A DNA stretch of 64,000 bases. Source: Voacanga thouarsii. Lineage: Eukaryota > Streptophyta > Magnoliopsida > Gentianales > Apocynaceae. Of this stretch, positions 13,531 to 24,472 are shown one piece after another. Positions within the stretch are counted from its first letter, which is position 1. Each line of letters starts with the position of its first letter. Both the position numbers and the translations under genes were made by a program. Below the pieces are notes generated by a model. That model was given only the letters and a program-made list of their open reading frames with translations, did not search any database and was not told where the DNA came from. The stretch is from contig JANUWF010001050.1 of assembly GCA_026120185.1 (NCBI GenBank), forward strand, positions 124,001 to 188,000, given 5' to 3'.

Positions 13531-14221
13531 TGTTGCTGTCAAAATAATGAGCCGATGTAACCAGGTATCGACTACTCTTCCGATAAACACAAACGATCCG
13601 ATATGGTGAAACTGAAAACGGTATCAAATCTTTTTTGAATCAAGGATCGGGTTCCTTGAATTTACTATAAAAAGGATTTAAGCAAGTCAGCTGAAAATGC
13701 ACAACGGAAGGACTTTTCGTAACAACAAGCAAATGCGTGTATTGATGCACTTTAAGAAAAAATTATAGAAAAGATCTAAACCTTGATAGAAGATCGGAAA
13801 GCGGTAAAGAAAGCTGGAAACAAAGCTGTAAAGGAAAGCTATAAGAAAGCTGTACGAAATTGAGTTCCTATACTAGAAAGCTATAAATGACGACCAAATA
13901 GACGAAATTGAAATTTGATACTGTTGGTTGATGATTGTCGTATCTGGGTTCTGGGCAATGCTCCCATTTTATACTTGCTTCAATTAAGCCACTAACAGAT
14001 CGTTGAGTTTCTTCCGACCAAAGAATACTCCCAATGATCGTGCAGAATTCTTGTGCCGGAAGATCAGGAATTTATTTTTCTTCTTATCGACTTCGTGGTG
14101 CCGATATTGACTATGACTATCGGCTGCTTGAAATGTTGATTTTATCGGCTCGACAAAACTTATTGAATCGACAACGGCTCAAAGTAACCGTTGCATCGGC
14201 TCGGCAAAGCTGACGTCAACA
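13531..14221 (-). repeat. Tat element 3' LTR (691 bp)
   Basis: Bounded by TGTTG and CAACA. Element orientation makes this the downstream LTR. It is 17 bp shorter than its partner, largely because it has one copy of an AATCGGCAACGGCT-type unit that is doubled in the right LTR. It contains the palindrome TGACGTCA at its U3 edge (14211-14218) and a minus-strand TATA-like motif with ATAAAATGGGAGC near 13965-13977. Confidence 0.95.
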
Positions 14222-14236
14222 CATGCCCCTCGAGTC
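14222..14236 (-). promoter_or_regulatory. Polypurine tract candidate of the Tat element
   Basis: On the minus strand CTCGAGGGGCATG abuts the 3' LTR start TGTTG, the position expected for the plus-strand primer of an LTR element. Confidence 0.6.
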
Positions 14237-14553
14237 CCGTTGTTTCAGAGAATCGCGAGTCAGCGAAACGATGAAAATCGTATAGCCATTAATAGCAGCC
14301 GTTCTTTTTCTGACAAAAACGAAACGTCCCGAACTTTGTGGAACATTTGTGACGCCTCGGCTTTGGAACTCGCGAACGGCTCAATTTCAAATTTCCTTAT
14401 AAATAGCAGTGGTCCCCAATCAGAACTCCTCACTTCCTACGACTTCTATTTTCTTCAGAATTCTACTGCTTAAGTGATTCATTGATCTTTTATCTCCTTG
14501 CGATTAGTCCTTGTGATCTATAAATTCTCCCTCAGTAAAAAGAACAAACTGCG

Positions 14554-17486
14554 ATGGCAACCCCTATTGACAAGAATATCTTGTCCCCGGTCCAAGCCGA
14601 TGCTAACCTGTTTACCTTGGGCCCCCGTCTTTTACCTGCAGAGGTTACCGCAGAAAACTTACGGTTTGTCTTACTTGTCGATTTTACCTTCCCTCTGCAA
14701 CAGAATACTTTTACAACCGCCAATCTCCCCACCTCCTTCCATCATTGGCCTCACAAGCTCAAGAATTACAGAAAATGGCGGGACCTCTGCTATGCCCGAT
14801 TTGGGACCATCTGGGCATAGTGGGGAATTTCAGACGACTTCGAGATGGCGTTTGACCGCAACCTGTTCGCCGCCGTTCTTTCTTTTTGGTCCTCGGCAAA
14901 TAATGGCTTTATCTTTCCGCACGGGATGTTTTCCCCTATCATCCTTGATATCTGCACCATCCTCGGCTTCAAATGCGATGGCGACAAGATTCCAAGGCTC
15001 CATGATGAAGACAACCAACCAGCCATTGAAGCTCATCTGGACAAGGCCTCCTCTTCATACGGCAACTTCATCGCTGCTCAAAGAGAGGTGGATGACACTC
15101 CTTCAAACCAAGAGCAAGCGGCCTTCCTATGGCTCTGGTTATGTAAGTACATTATCTATTTCCATTCTGCCAGTGTTAGCAACGAGTACCAATGCTACGT
15201 ATCAGCTCTCTTATGAAGTAAAAGGCGTTGCGACCTTGCTTCTCTGGTCCTCGCCCTGGTCTACCGCACCATTAACCAGCTGATGACTGCCCTTTCCACT
15301 GGAGAGGATCCGACCAACCTTGGGGGCTCACTTTGAATTGCCCAACTTTGGCTATACCAATATCTGCCCAACTTTGGTGTTAGCCGAATTATAGGAGCCC
15401 ATGTGAGCCCTTCTGAACAAGCGACCGGCTATCGGCTTCTGCGGGTCCCTTTGAACACTGCCTCTGCCGAAACCATCATCTCGTACCTCTACCAATGTCG
15501 AGACTTCCATGTTGCTATCTTCTTTCCGTACGCTGCCCACCAAGAAGGCCCCCTCTGGTTGAAAGGCCTATCGGAAAGCCCCGAAGCAACATAAGAAACT
15601 TTATGGGCCCGAATTCTGTGCCCTTGAAAAATTCTTCTAGGGGCCAAGCCTGGAGCCCGAAGTGCTAAAACATCCTAAGAGAGGTACAATCCCCATTGTT
15701 TCTCCCGCCAGTTTGGGCTAATACAAGACATCCCCGCCGATCCGGGGCACGTCTCCTTTTTCTCCGTGAAGCCGATACTATCGGCTGAGAATGTACAAAC
15801 CTTAGCCAATAGCACCTAGGTCATCCTGCGGTCCTTCGAATTCAAGCCCTTCCAGGTGGTGTTGGAGACTTCTCTTAACTTCAATTCATGGTGGAGACTG
15901 CTGAGTGGGGCCCTGTTTTCCGACCCCGTAGGTGTCTGGCTTTTGCGAATTCCTGAGCCGACCACCATTGTGCCTGAGACATCATCTGCTAAAAAAGAAA
16001 AACAGGTAAAACACCCTATAAGTCCTATAATAATGTCGGCCTTACGTACTCTCTTGGTGCAGAAAACTACTGCTGCTATTCTCGCCGTCCCGGAGGAAGA
16101 AGAAGAAGAGATAGAGATCCCGTCCCTGCTCCGGCGACAAAAAAGGAAGCATGAAACACCGACTCCTCCCATTTCCAAGGTTTACTTCTATTAATTCTTG
16201 TTTTGCTCGGCTTCCTCAATATTCAATTTGTCTAACTACCAGTTTTAATCTTTTCTGCAGAAGAGTAAACAAGCGATAGGACGTCTCGTTATCATCGACA
16301 CTTCTTCTGACTCAAAGGAAGACATTCCACTCCGATCTCTAGCCGAAAGGGCGACTGAAAGAGCTGTTCTTCCGATGGCAAATATCTCATCGGTGGAGGC
16401 TACGACTCCTCTTCCAATGGCTGACATATCGGCTTTCCCACCAGCTGACAGACCTTCCGTCGACTGAGGCACCGGCTCCAAAAGTCCATCCCCTGTTCTG
16501 CTAAGGCCTGAAAAAGAACCAATGGCCACTGTTACAGAAACAACTCTGCCTCCCCTTAGCCAGGGAACTGAAGAGGCTGCTGCTCCTTTACCGATGACGA
16601 CGTTAACCTCAGCGCTAGACTTTCTTGATGGCCTAATTGGGACCTCTTTGCCTACTAAGAAGTCCACCATTGACAACGTGAGTCGCGCCCTTTTGCGGAT
16701 TATACAATCAGCCGACCCAGACATGCCCTCTACGCTTCGGGACTTGGTAATTGGGTGCCTGGGGCAAATGCGCTTCACGGGACGCTTCTTCTTAAACACG
16801 TAACATCGCCGAGATGAAGCCTATGATCAGTTAGAGCTTCTGAAACTTCATCGAGAAAATGCAGCATTCACAGAAAGGAACCGCCGGAAGTCCATAAATC
16901 GTGTTACGCTTCTGTGAGCTGACATTACGGAGAGAATAGGGAAGATTGAACGGCTCAAGCGTCGGTTATTGGAACTCCAGGAAGAACTTGACTCTAAGAG
17001 AAAGGCCTTAGAGCAACAACTTGAATCAGAAAAAGGGCTCCAGGAAACAGTTAAGGCCATTGATGACTTCAACCTCAAGCATAATGATGAACGGCTAATG
17101 CTGGAAGCGGAAGAGGAATTTCTCGAAGCTAAACTGACAAGCTCAACCGTTCTACTGAATGAAATGAAGTCCGGTGGGACCGCTTCGTGGCTGAACTGAA
17201 CAAGATTCTTCATCCCTCGGCCACTGATGAAGCCGGTCCTTCCGGAACTCAAACTGAGGAGGCAGAGATCCCAAAAGCAACCAACGATGAAGTCAACCTG
17301 CCCCCCAAGACAGAACCAGAGGCTGAGCCAGAGATGGCTGAGGCAAGGCTTCTAGTTCCTGATCCGCCGTTAACGGGAACTGACATGGTGGCTAGTCAAG
17401 ATTCTGAATCAGAAGACCCAAATCGGCTAGCGATTGTTCCATGTCGGCCAATACAGATGCCTAACTTCTCCCCTGATGATAGCTGA
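14554..17486 (+). pseudogene. Antisense ORF of the Tat element: plant-mobile-domain-like protein with coiled coil
   Basis: This ORF runs opposite to gag-pol. From the ATG at 14554 one frame (interrupted by stops, for example after ...RFGTIWA and ...YVSALL) continues to about 17170, where a frameshift moves the reading to the frame ending at 17486. The N-terminal part (KLKNYRKWRDLCYARFG; FDRNLFAAVLSFWSSANNGF; GMFSPIILDICTILGF; LVLALVYRTINQL) resembles the aminotransferase-like plant mobile domain. The C-terminal part, about 16960-17170, is a heptad-rich coiled coil (ELQEELDSKRKALEQQLESE). A probable 81-bp intron with GT/AG ends lies at 16180-16260. Antisense ORFs at this place are known in Tat-lineage elements; their function is unresolved. 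This copy is broken. Confidence 0.75.
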
Positions 17487-17792
17487 TCCCCTTTTGTAAT
17501 GATGCTTATGGCTACCTGATCGGCTTCTTATGATCAGCTCATCAATATACCAGAACCCCTTTTTTAACAAAACTTCCTATTCAAATTTTTTTTTTCTATT
17601 TCCTTCCCAAAATGCCGGATAATAATGTTTTAAGAACTTACCATTAATCGCCTTATCTGCTTCTTTTCCATCGGGTGTCATCAGGCGTTAAGCCCCTCCA
17701 TAAAAAACTTGAGTTATTAAGAATGGACCTTCCCATGAAGTAGATCACTTGCCATACCTCGGATCTTTTGGCGCAAGGGGCAAAATAGTCTT
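17487..17792. other. Spacer between the antisense ORF and the integrase end
   Basis: The two opposed ORFs converge here. The minus strand still shows a degenerate integrase C-terminal continuation (DPRYGKWSTSWEGPFLI and LKHYYPAFW) to about 17610, so pol probably ended near 17.6 kb. Confidence 0.6.
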
Positions 17793-18876
17793 TCATATCA
17801 TGTCCCCTTCTTGAAAGCTTCTATCACGGACTTTTCGATTGTACGCCCTTACTACCTTCTCCTTGTGTCGTTTTATATTCTCCAAGGCAATCCAGCAATC
17901 CTCCTCAACTTGATCTAAACTTAGGGCCAACGCTGTTTGATATTCTTTAGTCGTTAGACCATGCTGATAGGCTATCCGGGCTGATTGCAACGATAACTCC
18001 ACAAATAACAAAGCATCCTGCCCATAAGTTAGTCTAAACGGGGTAAAGCCAGTAGCAGTCTTAGCAGCATTCCGATGGGCCCATAATACTTCTTGCAGTG
18101 TTTCATGCCATCTCCTCAGATTGTCTTCTACTGTCTTACGGATCATGCTGATTAAAGTTTTATTCATTGCTTCTGCTTATCTATTAGCCTGTGCATAATA
18201 AGGAGAAGAGTGAAGCAACTTAACTTTGAATTGGGTTAGAAAATTACGTACCTGATCCCCTGTGAACATCGTTCCTTGATCCGTTGTCACTGTCTCTGGG
18301 ATTCCAAAACGGAAGAGAATGCTCTGCCGGAGAAAGTTGATGACTACCGTTTGTGTCACATTGATCAATGGTTGCGCCTCCATCCACTTGGTAAAGTAAT
18401 CCGTCGCCACTAGTATGAATGTGTGTCTTTTTGCTGAAGGTGGATAAATCTTTCCGATAATGTCCAAAGCCCATCCGCAGAAAAGGCCAAGGTTTAATGA
18501 TCAGATGCAATTCCGTGGAAGGAGTGTGTAATAGAGGACTATACTTTTGGCAAGCTTCACAGCCCATAGTATAAGCATTACAATCTGTGGTCATCGATGG
18601 CCAAAAGAAACCATGGCATTGAAGCGTCCATTTCAGTTTTGGGCCCGCCTGATGTGCTCCGCATAGGCCTTCATGTACTTCTGCCATAGCCCGCAATACT
18701 TCTTCTTTTGAGAGACACTTTAAAAGAACCCTGGTGTGATTTCGTCGGAACAAATCATTGTTGATCAAGGTAAAGCTGAGGGCCTTCCGTTTTAAGTCAC
18801 AAGACGTTTGACCAGTCGGGTTTCGTAGGTAAGTAACAATCTCCTGTCGCCAATCATCCTGATATTCCGTCTCCAC
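17793..18876 (-). pseudogene. Tat element integrase (frameshifted)
   Basis: The HHCC zinc-binding region is visible (HEGLCGAHQ ... CNAYTMGCEACQKY). It is followed by core segments with LDIIGKIYP, ATDYFTKWMEAQPL and TTDQGTMFTGDQV, and by the later E-containing helix (AEAMNKTLISMIRKTVEDN). The N-terminal part is in the gag-pol frame; from about 18470 the reading continues in another frame, and a stop lies near 18176. It would insert the element cDNA; this copy cannot encode an intact enzyme. Confidence 0.88.
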
Positions 18877-18987
18877 TATCTATTGGCACATTATGGCTTT
18901 CTTAAAACCTGAGGCCATCTGAGCTAAATCATTAGTGCCTTGATTTTCTTATCTGGGAACGTGAACTAGAACAACCTCCTGAAAACT

Positions 18988-19278
18988 CTAAAGTAACCTT
19001 TTTACCTCCTGCAACCTGTCTGACAAAAATGGGTTAGCACATTTATAATCTTCTAATACCTGTCTGACAACCACCTGAGAATCTCCTAAAATTTTGATTA
19101 CTTGGACCTCCAATGCCTCCAGAATCCGTAGTCCTAACAAAAGGGCATCATATTCTGCCTGATTATTGGTTGTTCCTTTTTTCAGCTCAAAGTAGACCTT
19201 ACCCTGATGTCCATTTGGAGATTCGATAACCAAACCTATGTTGGCCTTTTGTTGGGTGCTTGAGCCATCAAACCGCAA
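18988..19278 (-). pseudogene. Tat element additional archaeal-type RNase H domain (aRNH)
   Basis: Motifs include RFDGSSTQQKANIGLVIESP, NNQAEYDALLLGLRILEAL and ILGDSQVVVRQVLEDYKC, with the D-E-D pattern of a ribonuclease H fold. It follows the RT-linked RNase H after a spacer. A second, archaeal-like RNase H downstream of the first is characteristic of Tat/Ogre elements. It is in the gag-pol frame with a stop just upstream. Confidence 0.85.
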
Positions 19279-19389
19279 AACTCAAGGTTTCAAAGAAACG
19301 TACCTCTGTGTTGTACCTCCTTCTGTTTGTGGTACTTCATGTGGTACTTCCAAAGACGGATGTTCGTCTAAGAAATTTGCAATAGCCTA

Positions 19390-20817
19390 TCATTTGACTG
19401 CCCTTAATAGTACATGAGTTAGGGAAAAAACATGCAATTTGACTGCCCACTTCATAAGCCGTCCATTTAACAGGGGACGACTCAGCAAGAATTTAATTAA
19501 ATCTACCTTAGACAAGACATGTACTTCCCTAAATAACAAGTAATGTTCCAATTTTGTGCACGCATAATGAAGAGATAAGCACAATTTTTCAATAGGGGTA
19601 TACCTAGTCTCTGTGTCCGATAGATTCCGACTAAGATAGTACACTGCTCTTTCAATTCCTTGTTGGTCATCCTGAGCTAATAAATTGCCGATGGATTCTT
19701 GTGCAACTGAGATGTACAATTTCATGGGATGGGAGATCGGTTGTGGGGATGATGCTAACACCTGTGGATTTGACAAAGCTATCTTTATCTGATCAAATGC
19801 TACCTGATGCTCAGGCTGCCAAATAAAATCTTGAGACAACTTTAATCGTAATAAAGAGGAAAAAATCTTCTGTTTACTTGCAGAATTTGCCAGAAAACGT
19901 CATGGGAAATTTATCTTCTCCAGAAAACTCTGAAGCTCCTTCTTCGTCTTAGGAGGTCTTGCTTGTAGAATGTCTCTGGCTTTGTTCTGATCTATTTTAA
20001 TCCCCCTCTGATGTACTAAAAAGCCAAGGAAATTTCTAGCAGTAACTCCAAATGCACACTTAGCGGGATTGATCTTCAAATGGTGCTTGCGCATTCGGAG
20101 GAACGCCTGTTCCAAGTCAGCCAAATGTTGTAAGAAATTGGAAAACTTTATGACCAAGTCATCTATGTAGACCTCCATTGTGCTGTCGATAAGATTATGA
20201 AAAATAAGGTTTATAGCCCGCTAAAAAGTGGCCCCAGCATTCTTCAAACCAAATGGCATAACTACCCACTCGAACAAACCGATAGACCCTAGGCAACGGA
20301 ACGCTATTTTGAGCGTATCCTCCTCAATTATGAATATCTGGTTATACCTTGAATAGCCATCCATAAAACTTAAAAACTGGTTACTTGCAGTGGAATCCAC
20401 TAACATATCTACCATCGGCATAGCATACTCGTCTTTCGGAGTAGCCAAGTTTATGTTTCTGAAGTCTATGCAGATACGTAGTTGACCATTCTTCTTAATG
20501 ACCGGCACAATGTTAGATATCTAATCTGCATATCGGCACGTACGGAAGAATCCAAACCAAAGTAAGCTTTCTATCTCCTCCTTAATTCTGGGTAACAACG
20601 TGGGATTAAAACGTCTTGTTGGTTGTTTATGAGGCTTAAAGCCTTCTTTGACAGGTAGACGATGTTTCACAATGCTTCTGTCCAATCTTGGCATCTCATG
20701 ATAGTCCCACGCAAAGCAATCTTTATACCTGCGGATTAGACATGTCAACATATCTCTCTGCCCAATAGATAAATGTAGACTAACCTTGATTGTTCTATTC
20801 TCTCCCGGCTCTCGCAT
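19390..20817 (-). pseudogene. Tat element reverse transcriptase and RNase H
   Basis: The RT fingers/palm begin around 20640 (VKHRLPVKEGFKPHKQ, IKEEIESLL), then VIKKNGQLRICIDFRNIN, FMDGYSRYNQI and VMPFGLKNAGATF. The active-site YIDD appears in MEVYIDDLVIKFSN near 20165. RNase H follows (LYISVAQESIGNLLAQDD, RAVYYLSRNLSDTETRYTPIEKLCLSLHYA). All parts stay in the frame of gag and are separated by single in-frame stops (near 20519, 20220 and 19899) rather than frameshifts. Confidence 0.92.
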
Positions 20818-20859
20818 GTCTACTTCTGTTAACGGATCCTGAGCAACAAAACCAGGAGC

Positions 20860-21561
20860 TCACCGGACCTCTGGATCCTCAGGTCGTAGGTCGTTTCCCC
20901 TTGGTTCTTCAGTCGTGATCAGGTTATGAGCCATAGTTAACTTAGCATACTGGCTTAGATTAAAGGTCGGATGATAAAATACAGCCTCGTTCATGTGGAT
21001 TTCTGCTAAAAATGGATTGGGATCGGTTGGGATTTGTTCTACCCGGTCTCCATCCCATATCAACATCATTTGATGCAAAGTGGACGGTACGCAGTGGTTT
21101 GCATGAATCCAATCTCTGCCTAATAAAACAAAATAAGCTAGTTTTGTATTAATTACAAAAAAGACCGTCTTACTGGTTTTGGACCCGACTGTAACTTCAA
21201 AGGTGATAACGCCTTCTGCCACAACTGCTTCTCTAGTGAAGTTAACCATTTGCACATCGGTAGAAGATAAATTTGTCCTATCTTTTCCCAATTGTTTCAA
21301 TGTAAAGAAAGGTATTACATTCAGGACAGCTCCACCATCAACAAAAATCCGAGTAAATGGCTTGCTGTCGATGTGTGCTTTGATATATAAGGGCCTGAGG
21401 TGGTTAGCACTCTGGGCTGTTGGAATTGGAAAGAGCATCCCTTCTAGTGGGACCTTGACATCCACCAATTCCACTGCACCTTCTTCCTCTGTATGAAAAT
21501 CCTCTTCCATGGACTCCTGACGAGAGGTAGCTCGATAACTTGTCGGCAAGACACTGAGCAT
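20860..21561 (-). pseudogene. Tat element aspartic protease
   Basis: The retropepsin active-site region reads RIFVDGGAVLNVIPF, with DGG where most retropepsins have DTG or DSG, and a later VLLGRDWIHAN segment closes the fold. It is continuous with gag upstream in the same frame and precedes RT after a short linker. Confidence 0.85.
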
Positions 21562-21621
21562 ATTTTGACCATTATCATGGTGTAATTGTTCTTCAACCTA
21601 AGCATCTAGAAGCCACCTTTG

Positions 21622-23700
21622 TTATGTCCGCTTCCGCTGTTCTCGCCTTTTTTGGGATTTTGATGGTCGGGAACAACGGCCAGGCAGAAATGGCTTCTCT
21701 TGGAGCACCTGCACTGTTAGTTTCTCTTTTTTGCCATAGAAATATGCTACAAATGAGGGAGGAGATAAACGAGTAAAAATAGATGGTTTACCATCCAATC
21801 TTTGGAATCCTTTCCCTATCCCCTCAAGCTTGTTGTTTCCTGTAGGTTCTTCATAATTCCTACCCGGCTCTGTTTGCAGCATGTGTGCCTCGGCTAACGG
21901 AAACGGATCCGTATCCACCAAAGTCTCTTCCTTTTTGTCTGCAAACTTCAATCTTCCATCCTGGATAACCTTTTAAATGGTATTTCTGAAAACAACACAA
22001 CTGTTAGTACTATGAGAAAAAAATTTATACCATTTACAGTACCTTTTTCCTTTCAACTATTCTTGGCTCGGGATCCTGTGTCCATAAGCTAAACGGATTT
22101 GCTTATCTACTACTAGTTGGTCAAAGATTTATTCAGCTTTTGAGAAATCAAAAGAGTAAGATAGTTCTGACGTGACAACTTCCTCCTTCCCTTTGCCGGG
22201 CTTCAAATGTGGACACGTATAGAAGGAACCCTTTACCAACTCAGCCGCCATTACCTCTATAACTTGCTCTTCATCGTCCTCATTGGTATCATTTATGATT
22301 GATATCATTGTCTGGCCATGGGAGAACTTAACGGAACGCCTCTTCTCTTTCTCCTTGATCATCTCTTCTATTATGACAGTATGAGATAATAAACAGGATA
22401 AGTCCAAGAAATCTTGGAGAATGAGTCGTTCTTTGAGTTGCGGATGCATTCTGCTAATAGCAATTCTTGCACACTTTGTTTCTGGCAACTGAGTTGTGCA
22501 TTTGGGCTTAGTTTTTGGAAACGTTCAATAAAATCCGCAACATCTTCCGATCCCTTCTATTTTATTGCTAAAAGATCGGCAATGGAAACTTCCGGTGCAG
22601 GTTTAAAGAACCTTTGGTGAAAAATTCTTTCCATGTCAGCCAATGAGTATACAGAGTTAGGAGCTAGATTGACATACCATGTGAACGCTACCCCTGTTAA
22701 AGACAACAAAAACAGTTGTAATTTATGTCATTCATTATTTCTCAACTCATTACATTGTGCCGTGAACCTTCCGATGTGTTCTATGGTGGACTTATTATCC
22801 TCACTAGAGAACGTAGTAAACTTCGGTAGCTTAAAACCTCGAGGGAGTACTGCCATGGAATCCACCCAATCGGGATAAGGTTTTGGTATACGAGCTGATC
22901 CCGTGACTGCCGACTAAATGCTTCCGCCATTACATTAACTGGCTGGTATGGCTGTTGAATCTGTGGTGAAGGAGTTTTGCATGACTCGGTCGAGAATCTT
23001 GCCCCATGAAAGGCTCAGTACTTCCGACCCCCTGCCCTGGATAAGCCGTTGTCGTTTCCGGATATATAGAAGGATAAGAAGCCGAGTAATTCGGCTGCCC
23101 CCCAAAGAGTAGCATGTTTCCCATAACAAAGGTTTGTGCTACTTCATAAGTTGTAGGTAATCCCGTCATCGGACCAAGATTCCTTCATGGGAACACTTCT
23201 GCTGGCATAGTGTTTTGAGCCACCATTCCTGGAATAACTTGATGTCCCCCCGTAGTAGGGAAAGACATTTCTCTGTGCAGAAGGTGGACTGATCCATGAG
23301 ATGGTGCGCCATCAGCCGATGGCATGGGGTATGCCGGTGCCATGGTTGCCCCTTGTGCAGGGTAACCCGGTGGCTGAGTGAAAGTTTGCATATTTTGCCT
23401 CTGTGCAAATTGTTGGAACTCATTCTGAAGTAGAGGCCGAAAAATAGTAGCAAATTGCGGGATAAGACCTTGTAAGAGCTCACCAGTACATTGTTCTATA
23501 GTATGTTGGATGGCAGTCAAAGAGGTAGATGTCGACTGAGACACCTATGGTGGGGATGAGGACTGACATCCTTGCTCCGGAGGAGTAACCTGAGTATAAC
23601 TAGAAGTAGTAACAGAAGGATCAAAATCTCCCTGGAGAGCACGGACTGGGAGTCGTTTAGACGACTCTAGTGCAGGCGGCTACTGTGAATTGTTCGCCAT
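21622..23700 (-). pseudogene. Tat element gag region
   Basis: An ATG at 23700 (MANNSQ, then stop) begins the frame kept through pol. A Gln/Pro-rich N-terminal part (23544-23185) precedes the capsid-like core with GVAFTWYVNLAPNSVYSLAD and MERIFHQRFF around 22.6-22.7 kb. A C-terminal part with YCKWYKFFSHSTNSC and VIQDGRLKFADKK is near 21.95-22.05 kb. Stops at several codons that look like former CAG, CAA, CGA or TGG suggest decay by C-to-T change. Confidence 0.85.
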
Positions 23701-23736
23701 CAAACGTCCTGACCGCTATCGCATGAGAAAACTGAC

Positions 23737-23760
23737 CTTAGGTCCTATTGGGCGTGCCAA
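23737..23760 (-). promoter_or_regulatory. Primer-binding-site candidate of the Tat element
   Basis: On the minus strand, just after the 5' LTR end CAACA and a four-base gap, the sequence TTGGCACGCCCAATAGG lies where the tRNA primer should pair. I cannot name the tRNA with confidence. Confidence 0.5.
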
Positions 23761-23764
23761 TCTG

Positions 23765-24472
23765 TGTTGTTGTCAAAATAATGAGCCGATGTAACCAGGT
23801 ATCGGCTACTCTTCCGATAAATACAAACGATCCGATATGGTGAAACAGAAACGATATCAAATCTTTTTTGAATCAGTGACCAGATTCCTTGAACATACTA
23901 TAGAAATGAGTTCCAGAAAATCAGCTGAAAATGCACAACGAAAGGACTTTTCATAACAACAAGCAAATACGTGTATTGATGCACTTTAAGGAAAAATTAC
24001 AGAAAAGATCTAAACTTCAACAGAAGAACGGAAAGCGATAAAGAAAGCTAGAAACAAAGTTGTAAAGGAAAGTTGTAATAAAGCTGTAAGAAATTGAGTT
24101 CCTAGTCTAGAAAGCTGTAAATGACGATGAAATAGAATAAATTGAAATTTAATGTTGTTGGTTAATGATGGTCGTATTTGGGTTTTGGGCAACGCTCCCA
24201 TTTTATATTTGTTGCAATCGAGCCACTAACAGATCATGGAGTTTCTTTCAGCCAAAGAATACTCCCAATGATCGTGCAGAATTCTTACGCCGAAAGATCA
24301 GGAATTTGTTTTTCTTCTTATCGGCTTCATGGTGCCGATGTTGACCATGACTATTGGCTGCTGCTTAAAATGTTGACTTTATCGGCTCGACAAAACTTAT
24401 CGAATCGGCAACGGCTAATCGGCAACGGCTCAAAGTAACCGTTGCGTCGACTCGGCAAAGCTGACGTCAACA
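23765..24472 (-). repeat. Tat element 5' LTR (708 bp) with promoter
   Basis: It starts TGTTG and ends CAACA. On the minus strand the U3 begins TGTTGACGTCAGC, giving a TGACGTCA bZIP-type palindrome, and ATATAAAATGGGAGC near 24194-24208 is a good TATA box. A 14-bp unit (AATCGGCAACGGCT) is duplicated near 24403-24430 relative to the other LTR. Confidence 0.95.

Larger units (their letters stand above)
13531..24472 (-). mobile_element. Complete Ty3/gypsy Tat-lineage LTR retrotransposon (10.9 kb), decayed
   Basis: Two LTRs (13531-14221 and 23765-24472) start TGTTG and end CAACA, and the element is flanked by a perfect ATTAT duplication (13526-13530 and 24473-24477). Coding order on the minus strand is gag, protease, RT, RNase H, a second archaeal-type RNase H and integrase. 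The last two in this order are a known signature of the Tat/Ogre branch. A long antisense ORF lies between pol and the 3' LTR (left). Gag-pol keeps one frame from 23700 to about 18480, interrupted by stop codons, with one frameshift near 18470, so the copy is not autonomous. By eye the LTRs differ at roughly one site in ten, mostly transitions, so it is not a recent insertion. Confidence 0.95.

Noticed and set aside
14532..15036. Minus-strand frames opposite the antisense mobile-domain ORF
   Set aside because: Shadow frames; the plus strand carries the recognisable domain and continuous frame.
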